Assembly: GCA_965219915.1 (NCBI GenBank)
Contig: OZ244794.1
Coordinates: 1,736,001 to 1,800,000, forward strand
Origin: Bin80 sp965219915
GTDB lineage: Bacteria; Bacteroidota; Rhodothermia; Rhodothermales; Bin80
DNA length: 64,000 bases
Direction: 5' to 3'
Shown here: positions 56,924 through 64,000 of the stretch, in pieces
Numbering within the stretch: position 1 is the stretch's first letter
How the letters are laid out: each line of letters starts with the position of its first letter
Notes under the pieces: model-generated
Database searches by the model: none
Seen by the model: only the letters and a program-made list of their open reading frames with translations
What the model was told of the DNA's origin: nothing
Made by a program: the position numbers and the translations under genes

Positions 56924-57133
56924 ACTTGCCTGATTGACTTTCTTTGTGTCTCAACCTAAAGTAAGCGAACTTGGACAAAATCGGATAATTGTCCCGTGAC
57001 TATTAAAGTTTAGCTTTACTATCATCGGATCAATAATTGCTTTGAGGCTGCGGTCAGTCTATTCAAACACGCCCCAAGGTACTCGGCAAACCCCACGCCC
57101 CAAGGGAGCCAAAAGTGAGCAATTTCAGTAACA

Positions 57134-58528
57134 ATGAAAAAGTCAGGGATTATATACATGAATCGAGGATTCATTGTTGGAATACTACTTGTGCTTGGCA
57201 GCGCATGCAGCTCACCCGCTCCACCCAATATTGTACTAATTATTGGTGATGATCACGGGTATCCATATTTTGGCTTTACGGGATCGGTCCATGTCCACAC
57301 GCCATTCATGGACAGTTTAGCGTATGGCGGTGCGCTCTTTACACGTGGGCACACAACGGACAACCATTGCCGCCCAGCCCTTCAGACACTCAGTACCGGA
57401 CTGTATCCTATACAGTATGCTGCCCAGTTGGAAGCCTTCAAGGCAAGGGAGCAGTCAGCCGATCCTGAGTACAGTCAACTCGCTCCCGATGAGCAAGCGC
57501 AGTGGGATTATCTGTATGAAGCCAATGCCATGCGTGAATTTGAGACTCTTCCCGGTCTACTTTCTCGCGTCGGCTATGTCAGCTTTCAGGCGGGTAAGTG
57601 GTGGGAGCAATCCTTTGCCAATGGAGGATTTACCGAGGGTATGTCGAAGGGATGGGATCCGGATGAGGTCGGTCAGCCAGGCTTCTTCGGAAAACTCATG
57701 GGAGGTGACGGTGTAGAGCTCGTCCGGGAGACATCCCAGCCGGTATTTGATTTTATTGACCGTAATCTTGATACCCCCTTCTTCCTGTGGTATGGGCCCT
57801 CTCTGCCACATGTCCCTCTGAATCCCCCCGAAGCATACTATGCCCGGTATAGGGATACCAATCTGTCCGAGTCAGCCAAAGAATACTACGGCAATTGCAC
57901 ATGGTTTGATGCCGGGGTAGGAGACTTGCTGAATCATCTGGAAATGCGCGGGCTTCTGTCTAACACATTGATCGTATATGTGAACGATAATGGTTGGGAG
58001 CAACCACCATTTGAAGAATACAAGGACGTACCCATACTATACAATAACGGCGGTCCCAACGGTAAGTTGTCACTACATGATCAGGCTTTTCGAACCCCGA
58101 TCATTTTCAATTGGCCAGGAACGATCAATGATGCCGTTTTTGATGATGTCCTTGTAAGCAGTGTGGATCTGGTGCCAACACTGTTGGACTATGCAGGCGT
58201 AGAAATACCGGAGTACTTGCCAGGGTCATCCCTGCGTCCGGTGATTGAAGGTCGAGGCAGCATCCAAAGAGATGCCTTGATCGGCCGGGTTACGCAAATG
58301 CGATCTGAGACCGATCCAATGGGCAAGCGTCTAACGGGGTACTACGTCCGTACGCGCCAGTGGCATTTCACGTCCACAGAAGGGGAGGTCCAACTCTTTA
58401 ATGTGGAGGAAAATCCGTTTGAAGATGTGAGCGCAGATCACCCGGAATTGATTTCAGGGTTTCTGGAGCAGATCGAAGACTGGCGGGAAGAGTTCAGTTC
58501 CCCTGTTCTGGATCCCAGTCTTCAATAG
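57134..58528 (+). CDS. Sulfatase-family lipoprotein with altered active-site signature
   Basis: 464 residues (ATG 57134; the ATG at 57158 gives MNRGFIVGILLVLGSACSS and is equally likely). A lipoprotein signal ends at a cysteine near residue 25. The fold motifs are present: IVLIIGDDHGYPYFG (metal aspartates), NHCRPALQTLSTGLYP, FQAGKWW and VYVNDNGWEQ. The formylglycine signature CxPxR is replaced by CRPAL (C79, L83), so the usual Arg is absent. It may be a sulfatase subfamily with a different maturation rule, or act on another ester. The 3' end overlaps ispG by 35 bp on the opposite strand. Confidence 0.82.
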   Translation: MKKSGIIYMNRGFIVGILLVLGSACSSPAPPNIVLIIGDDHGYPYFGFTGSVHVHTPFMDSLAYGGALFTRGHTTDNHCRPALQTLSTGLYPIQYAAQLEAFKAREQSADPEYSQLAPDEQAQWDYLYEANAMREFETLPGLLSRVGYVSFQAGKWWEQSFANGGFTEGMSKGWDPDEVGQPGFFGKLMGGDGVELVRETSQPVFDFIDRNLDTPFFLWYGPSLPHVPLNPPEAYYARYRDTNLSESAKEYYGNCTWFDAGVGDLLNHLEMRGLLSNTLIVYVNDNGWEQPPFEEYKDVPILYNNGGPNGKLSLHDQAFRTPIIFNWPGTINDAVFDDVLVSSVDLVPTLLDYAGVEIPEYLPGSSLRPVIEGRGSIQRDALIGRVTQMRSETDPMGKRLTGYYVRTRQWHFTSTEGEVQLFNVEENPFEDVSADHPELISGFLEQIEDWREEFSSPVLDPSLQ

Positions 58529-59573
58529 CCTCTAACACCGTCTGTACAATCTGAGATTCAGGTACCGTGCCAACGACCTTGCCCTGCTTAAACAGGTGTG
58601 CTCTTCCGCGTCCTAGCGAAATCCCGAGATCAGCTCCCTGTGCCTCACCGGGGCCGTTGACTGCGCAACCCATCAAGGCCACGGTCAAGTCCTTCTCAAA
58701 CTTGCGGGCACTGACCGCAGTTTCTACTTCCTCAACGATCGAAAACAAATCGCCGTTTAATCGACCGCATGTAGGGCAGGCGATGACGTTAACTCCTGGA
58801 CGACCCAGGCGAAGCGATTTCAGGATGGCGTGTGCAGTCTCCACCTCTTTCACGGATTGGGTAGCTAGGGAAACGCGTATAGTATCCCCGATGCCGTCGG
58901 CTAGCAATGCCCCAATACCAATAGAGCTCTTGATAGTCCCTACTTTGAAAGATCCGGACTCAGTCACCCCCAGGTGTAGTGGGAAGTTTGTGTGCTTTGC
59001 CACGAGCCGGTAGGACTGAATCATATAAAACACATCGGAATGCTTAACAGAGATCACGATGTCTTCAAAGCCATGTCGTGCACAGATCTCAACATGGCGC
59101 AATGCGCTTTCCAACAGGGCCTCTGGTTGTGGATAGCCATATTTATCCAGGATATCACGTTCCAATGATCCGCCGTTAACTCCGATGCGGATTGGGGTGC
59201 CCGCTTCTTTTGCAGCAAGAAGAACCTCACGTTCCCATTCTTCTTTGCCGATGTTTCCGGGATTGATTCTAACTTTTGCAACGCCCGCTTCGATGGCTTT
59301 TAGAGCATACGTGTGGTTAAAGTGAATGTCGGCGACAATGGGCATGCTGGTTCCCTGCACAATGTCCGGGAGTGCTTCGGCATCTTCGGGCCGTGGCACG
59401 GCCACACGAATGATATCGGCGCCAGCTTCTTCGAGTTGAGCGATTTCTTTGAGGGTTTCGTTAACTTTATAGGTTTTGGAAACCGTCATAGTCTGTACTG
59501 AGATGGGTGCTTTGCCACCAATCTGCACTGGACCTACCTGGACGGGGCGAGAGTCTCTCCTGGGACGTTGCAT
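58494..59573 (-). CDS. ispG: 4-hydroxy-3-methylbut-2-enyl diphosphate synthase
   Basis: 359 residues. TIM-barrel start PVQVGPVQIGGKAPISVQTMT, VRINPGNIG and the C-terminal 4Fe-4S site with C266, C269 (ACPTCGR), C303 (MGCAVNGPGE) and E310. It is the penultimate step of the non-mevalonate pathway and needs reduced ferredoxin or flavodoxin. ispE of the same pathway is at 37614. The stop lies inside the convergent sulfatase end. Confidence 0.94.
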   Translation of the reverse strand: MQRPRRDSRPVQVGPVQIGGKAPISVQTMTVSKTYKVNETLKEIAQLEEAGADIIRVAVPRPEDAEALPDIVQGTSMPIVADIHFNHTYALKAIEAGVAKVRINPGNIGKEEWEREVLLAAKEAGTPIRIGVNGGSLERDILDKYGYPQPEALLESALRHVEICARHGFEDIVISVKHSDVFYMIQSYRLVAKHTNFPLHLGVTESGSFKVGTIKSSIGIGALLADGIGDTIRVSLATQSVKEVETAHAILKSLRLGRPGVNVIACPTCGRLNGDLFSIVEEVETAVSARKFEKDLTVALMGCAVNGPGEAQGADLGISLGRGRAHLFKQGKVVGTVPESQIVQTVLEAIEDWDPEQGN

Positions 59574-59672
59574 GAGGGTAATTGTGCCTGTGCGTCTGCT
59601 GAGTTGTACGTATCAAATGGGATACTGGCCCATTTAGGTCCGTCACCCTTCGTACGTTGTTGCTGATACTCA

Positions 59673-61265
59673 ATGAAAATACGTGTGCGGAGGATTGCAT
59701 GCTGGAAACTCTGGCTTGTATGCGGTCTGTTGCTTTCGGGATGTAGGGCTGAATCGGATCCAGCAGTAGCTGAATCAAAGGGAGTTACAGTTAAGCAGTC
59801 CGAATTCACGCAGGCATACAGAGCCTGGCTCCTTCGGACGGGCGTTCAGGACACCCCACAGCGTCGATCTGCCTTTGTCCATGACATGGCCGCAACCAGA
59901 CTTTCAGTCATGGAAGCTCGTGAATCGGGGATTGCAGAAACCCCGCACTACCAAATGCGGGAACGGGTACTCGGACGCAAGCTGCTCCTAGACCTCTACA
60001 TTAAGCAGGTCGTACTGGATACCGTTGAAGTATCCGAAGCTGACGTTCGCACGCTGTTTGCGCGCGCACAGACCACAGTAAGTGCACGTCATCTCTACGC
60101 GCGAACGCTTACAGAGGCGCTGGAACTGCGCCACCGTCTGCACGAAGGCCAATCCTTCGCAGAACTGGCGCATGAGATCTTCAGGGATTCTGACCTAAGG
60201 GATTCGGGCGGTCTGCTGCCGTCATTCACCTTCGATGAAATGGATCCGGCGTTTGAAGAGGTGGCGTTCACGCTCCCGATTGGACAGATTTCTGAACCCG
60301 TACGCACAGCGCAAGGGTATTCGTTGATCAGAGTCGAGGAACGCATTACCAAGCCGATCATCACAGAATCGGAGTTCCAGGGCAGAAGACCTCATTATGA
60401 AGCCTACGCATTGGAGCGGGCACGCAGGATTGCACGCCGGGATTACACACTAGAGCTCGTAGATAATAGCAAAATAGTGTTCAACGATCAGGTGCTAGAG
60501 GCGCTGATCGTCAGGATTACGCCTGGGAGCGAGGTTTTTGACCAGAACTTGGATTCGCGTGAGATCCTGCGCTATGGAGATCCCGCACGGGTCTGGACGG
60601 TATCGGATTTTCGGGAGCACGCACGGTTTGCCAGTGATCGACAACGGGCACAAGTTCGGACGGTAGCTGATCTACGGGACTTTGCCCGGGGCTTGGTTGT
60701 CGCAGAGCAAGTATTGGTGGCGGGGCAGTCGCTTCGAGATTCACAGGCGTATCGGACGCAGCTTCGCGAGGCAATGGACAGATATATTGTCGAATATCTG
60801 CAGTCAGCAGATTCAGTGGACCTAACTGATGCGGAAATGCGAGATTACTACGACAATGCTCCTGCAAATGAGTTTGTACGTCCACGGCAGATTGCCCTTC
60901 GGTGGCATTTTTTCACAACCGAAGCCGAGGCCACCGCAGCAAGAAATAGCGGTATGGACTTTAATGGGCCCGAGGAGTTGTTCTTTGCACATCAGCTGGG
61001 TTCCCGGTCAAATGAAATATTTGATGCCTCGGAGGATGCAGTGGTCGGCCCACTTGAAACAAATGACGGGTGGATATTGCTGAAAATCGGTAAACAGTAC
61101 CCAGAATCACGCCAAAGCTTTGCAGAAGCCAAAAGTGTAATATATTTTGCACTTGTTGAGGAAAAACAACGACAAATACGTCTGGCCAGATATGCAGAGC
61201 TTATCTCGCGCTATGGACTAAAAGTTGATGAAGGAACTCTCGAGAAAACCAGCTTACTTGATTAA
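59673..61265 (+). CDS. Parvulin-type peptidyl-prolyl isomerase lipoprotein (SurA/PpiC-like)
   Basis: 530 residues. Lipoprotein signal with LSGC at residues 21-24. A SurA-like N-terminal helical region (about 45-120) is followed by a parvulin domain (about 128-220: SARHLYARTLTEALELRHRLHEGQSFAELAHEIF, DSGGLLPSF, AFTLPIGQISEPVRTAQGYSLIRVEER). A second, degenerate rotamase-like part lies near 385-505. It acts as a periplasmic chaperone for outer-membrane proteins. The next gene, a TonB receptor, starts inside its 3' end, which suggests paired expression of a barrel protein with its chaperone. Confidence 0.87.
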   Translation: MKIRVRRIACWKLWLVCGLLLSGCRAESDPAVAESKGVTVKQSEFTQAYRAWLLRTGVQDTPQRRSAFVHDMAATRLSVMEARESGIAETPHYQMRERVLGRKLLLDLYIKQVVLDTVEVSEADVRTLFARAQTTVSARHLYARTLTEALELRHRLHEGQSFAELAHEIFRDSDLRDSGGLLPSFTFDEMDPAFEEVAFTLPIGQISEPVRTAQGYSLIRVEERITKPIITESEFQGRRPHYEAYALERARRIARRDYTLELVDNSKIVFNDQVLEALIVRITPGSEVFDQNLDSREILRYGDPARVWTVSDFREHARFASDRQRAQVRTVADLRDFARGLVVAEQVLVAGQSLRDSQAYRTQLREAMDRYIVEYLQSADSVDLTDAEMRDYYDNAPANEFVRPRQIALRWHFFTTEAEATAARNSGMDFNGPEELFFAHQLGSRSNEIFDASEDAVVGPLETNDGWILLKIGKQYPESRQSFAEAKSVIYFALVEEKQRQIRLARYAELISRYGLKVDEGTLEKTSLLD

Positions 61266-64000
61266 TTGTCTGGCAGGACTTGTACTCCTGATAGCCGTGC
61301 CTGTAAGCGCACAGACAACGGGTAAACTGACAGGTCTGGTTACCGATGGGACGACAGGAGAGTCGTTGCCAGGCGTGAATGTGATTATTGACGGTACATT
61401 CCAGGGCGGAGTAACAGATGCTGAAGGACGTTACGTGATTATTGGTGTCCGTCCGGGTGTGTATGAATTGGTTGCTTCTTTTGTGGGTTTTGGAACTCAG
61501 CGGCGCGAGGGTGTACATGTGAGCGTTGATCTGACTACTGAGGTGAATTTTGTATTGCGTGAGGAGGTCATTGAAGGGGAAGAGATCGTTGTCATTGCAG
61601 AGGCCATTCGTGTCAGGAAGGACTTGACGAGCAGTGAGGCGCGTGTGACCGCAGAGACCATTGATCGGCTGCCGGTTCAGGAGTTGGGGCAGGTACTGAG
61701 TGTGCAGGCTGGGGTAACCGAACGCGGAGGCTTCCATATACGGGGAGGGCGTAGCAGTGAAGTTGTCGTTATGGTTGATGGCGTCCCAGTGACCGACACA
61801 TACGATGGCTCAACTGCACTTCAGTTAGAGAATGAAGGTATACAGGAGCTTCAGGTGATCAGTGGCACCTTCAATGCAGAATATGGCAATGCCATGAGCG
61901 GTGTTATCAATGTGGTAACAAAAGAAGGACGGAATGATCGAATCGGTGGTTCAGTGGAAGCCTATTCCGGTACATACCTGGTGCCCGGTGAAGGCGGTCA
62001 TGACCTGCTTCGGGGAACCCGATCAGAAGAACTTACTACAGGATTTCCCTATGATCAGGTAGATGTGTACTCCTATTTACCTTTTGCGCCGACGCATTAC
62101 GCAAACCTGAACGCTTCCATTGACGGTCCTATCATCAAGGATCGTCTGACGCTGTATGCTACCGGTCGTTATTTCAGCAACGACGGCTGGTTGTATGGAG
62201 CTGATTTGTATGATATTGATGGTTCGGGAGGTGATTCCTCGCTTGTGCCAATGAACACATGGCAAAAGCTGAGTTGGCAAACCAATTTTCGGGTTCAACT
62301 TACCGGCAATATGATCCTTAATGTGATCGGGTTGGGGTCGCGGACCGAGGCAAATGATTTGGGTGGGCGTTATCAGTACTACCGGTGGGCGCCGCACGGA
62401 GTCCCGCAGGTTTATGATAACGGGATAGACCTGAAGCTCAAGTTTACACACTTGATCAGTGCGCGCACCTTCTATACGTTGAATCTGGCCACCTTTGAAA
62501 AGTCAGCTGAGCGATACCGTTTTTCCAGTGTGACGGATCCGCTGTACAACGATTTTACGCTGAGTCCGCCGGATTCAATCGAGATCACACCGGGAGTGTG
62601 GGAGCAGGTTGAAGCTGGAAGTAACCATTTTGCGCGTGGAGGAACGGACCTCGGACGTTTCAAAAGGAGTACGCGGAGTTACTTCGTCAAGGGAGATTTT
62701 ACGAGTCAGTTGTCGCGCTACCACCTGGTCAAAGCGGGATTTGAGGCACGTATGGATCAGCTCCAGTTTGAGGAGTACGGCCTTGTGCCGGCAACCGGCC
62801 CCACCGGACAGGTCATTGAACCATTCGTGCCGGCTGTTCCGCCTCCCGTCTCCTTCGGCTACCGTCAATTTGATGGTGTTGAGCCGATCTCAATAAGTGC
62901 TTACTTGCAGGACAAGATTGAGTACGAAAGCTTTATCGTGAATGCAGGAGTGCGAATGGATTTTTTTGATGCAAGGGCGAACATCCCCGCAGATCCATCG
63001 GACCCGAACATCTACAATCCATTCAAAAAAGTCAACCTGTATAGGGATACTGACGGCAACGGAATTATTACCGACGATGAGGAGCGTGAAGACAATACGC
63101 TGACGCAGGCCGACCGGGAAACTTATTGGTGGACAGATTCAAGCCCCAAACTTCAGTTTTCGCCCAGACTGGGGGTTGCGTATCCCATTACGGAAGAAGG
63201 CGTGATCCATTTTTCATGGGGGCACTTCCTCCAGATTCCAACACTAAATCGACTGTTTGACAATTTTGGATACAAGATTCCCCGCCAATCCGGCCGTCAC
63301 GGTCCCTTCGGAAACCCCGACTTGGACGCGCAGCGTACGGTCATGTACGAAATCGGTCTCAAGCAGGCAATCAGGGGCGTGGTACTGAATGTGACGGCCT
63401 ATAATCGGGATGTACGGAGCTGGGTGTCTACTTCCCGGTTGATCGGAACCGAACTGCCTGGCGTCAATTACGTCGTGTATGCCAATCGGGATTATGCGAA
63501 TACCCGTGGAGTCACTCTCTCGTTGTCGCGCCCGTATGCGAATAATTACGGGTTTGAGTTGAATTACACCTACCAGGTGGTTGAGGGATCTAACTCAGAC
63601 CCGACAGAGGAGTTTTTTGCGGCGGGTAATGAGGAAGAACCGCGCTTAGCACTTCTGCCTCTAGGATGGGACCAACGCCACAAGGTGGCCGGATCTTTCT
63701 TTGTAGGCGGACGCAATTGGGGTGCTTCTGCACTCATTGTTTGGGCCTCTGGATTCCCGTACACGCCGAGTTTTGAGGAGGCCGCACTTGTCGGAGCAGA
63801 TGTACAGCCGGAGTTTCCGACGAATGCACGCAGACAGCCATCAACCTTCCAGATTGATGTAGATATTTATCGCGAGTTTTCGATCGGTCCGGTGCGTCCG
63901 CGCCTGTTCCTGCATGTTTATAACGCACTTGATCGAAGGAATGCAGTGACGGTTTATGGGGATACGGGGCTTCCCGGAATTACTTTTTCCGCCCCCATTC
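61228..64000 (+). CDS. TonB-dependent receptor with carboxypeptidase-like domain (partial)
   Basis: An ATG at 61228, inside the end of the isomerase gene (38-bp overlap), opens a frame to the window edge (924 codons, no stop). A signal peptide ends VPVSAQ; the CarboxypepD_reg-like domain follows (LTGLVTDGTTGESLPGVNVIIDGT). The plug is next: GGFHIRGGRSSEVVVMVDGVPVTD and NAEYGNAMSGVINVVTKEG; then a beta-barrel. Residues about 607-618 (63046-63081) read DTDGNGIITDDE, a canonical EF-hand calcium loop. The receptor lacks its C-terminus in the window. The ligand is unknown. Confidence 0.88.
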   Translation, partial: MKELSRKPAYLINCLAGLVLLIAVPVSAQTTGKLTGLVTDGTTGESLPGVNVIIDGTFQGGVTDAEGRYVIIGVRPGVYELVASFVGFGTQRREGVHVSVDLTTEVNFVLREEVIEGEEIVVIAEAIRVRKDLTSSEARVTAETIDRLPVQELGQVLSVQAGVTERGGFHIRGGRSSEVVVMVDGVPVTDTYDGSTALQLENEGIQELQVISGTFNAEYGNAMSGVINVVTKEGRNDRIGGSVEAYSGTYLVPGEGGHDLLRGTRSEELTTGFPYDQVDVYSYLPFAPTHYANLNASIDGPIIKDRLTLYATGRYFSNDGWLYGADLYDIDGSGGDSSLVPMNTWQKLSWQTNFRVQLTGNMILNVIGLGSRTEANDLGGRYQYYRWAPHGVPQVYDNGIDLKLKFTHLISARTFYTLNLATFEKSAERYRFSSVTDPLYNDFTLSPPDSIEITPGVWEQVEAGSNHFARGGTDLGRFKRSTRSYFVKGDFTSQLSRYHLVKAGFEARMDQLQFEEYGLVPATGPTGQVIEPFVPAVPPPVSFGYRQFDGVEPISISAYLQDKIEYESFIVNAGVRMDFFDARANIPADPSDPNIYNPFKKVNLYRDTDGNGIITDDEEREDNTLTQADRETYWWTDSSPKLQFSPRLGVAYPITEEGVIHFSWGHFLQIPTLNRLFDNFGYKIPRQSGRHGPFGNPDLDAQRTVMYEIGLKQAIRGVVLNVTAYNRDVRSWVSTSRLIGTELPGVNYVVYANRDYANTRGVTLSLSRPYANNYGFELNYTYQVVEGSNSDPTEEFFAAGNEEEPRLALLPLGWDQRHKVAGSFFVGGRNWGASALIVWASGFPYTPSFEEAALVGADVQPEFPTNARRQPSTFQIDVDIYREFSIGPVRPRLFLHVYNALDRRNAVTVYGDTGLPGITFSAPI

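Noticed and set aside
1..64000. CRISPR array, prophage, insertion sequence or rRNA operon
   Set aside because: No regularly spaced repeats, phage structural genes, transposases with terminal repeats or rRNA sequences were seen.

Overview
The window looks like chromosomal DNA from a free-living, probably marine, member of the Bacteroidota/Rhodothermota branch. The evidence is two TonB-dependent receptors with carboxypeptidase-regulatory-like N-termini, 6-bladed beta-propeller exported proteins, a DUF3667 zinc-ribbon membrane protein, two sulfatases, a folP-cdaA pair and moderate GC. The exact lineage is an inference. No transposase, integrase or CRISPR array is visible.

Layout. 0-7.4 kb: 5' part of nadK, a FAD oxidoreductase / polyferredoxin / metallo-beta-lactamase redox operon, a thioesterase overlapping queE, and an unusual pair of a sulfotransferase-like protein and a class IV aminotransferase that matches the two halves of a plant fusion protein. 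7.4-20.4 kb: two inositol-monophosphatase paralogues, a beta-propeller protein, DUF3667, a GH3-like acyl-adenylating enzyme, the folP-cdaA-pcm run, a membrane protein with a degenerate GGDEF-like end, and small lipoproteins. 20.49-21.00 kb: tRNA-Leu(GAG) followed upstream by a tRNA-Lys(UUU) gene whose anticodon loop is interrupted by a 345-nt stretch with the hallmarks of a group I intron. 21-30.4 kb: a pyrophosphatase-like gene, aspS, a peptide transporter, a short WD40 protein, a GC-rich DUF418 gene that looks imported, and a TonB receptor. 30.5-37.4 kb: a five-gene exopolysaccharide operon (export channel, chain-length protein, O-antigen ligase-like protein, two glycosyltransferases). 37.6-42.9 kb: ispE, a sulfatase, a class A penicillin-binding protein.

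43.2-57 kb is an accessory, defence-like island: hipBA toxin-antitoxin, a large protein with a PD-(D/E)XK nuclease-like core, a tightly coupled pair of large unrecognised proteins (helical-repeat-like plus a second restriction-nuclease-like N-terminus), a 44-bp perfect palindrome heading a HEPN-like gene coupled to a small protein, a rhomboid protease, and a solitary 989-aa N6-adenine methyltransferase with a nuclease-like N-terminus. Part of the island (45.4-52.6 kb) is visibly richer in A/T than its surroundings. The last part (57.1-64 kb) returns to core genes: a sulfatase with an altered active-site signature, ispG, a parvulin-type isomerase and the start of a second TonB receptor that runs off the window.

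The two most novel items are the interrupted tRNA-Lys(UUU) and the unrecognised multi-gene cassette at 45.4-52.6 kb. All calls come from reading motifs and architecture in the sequence; no database search was run.
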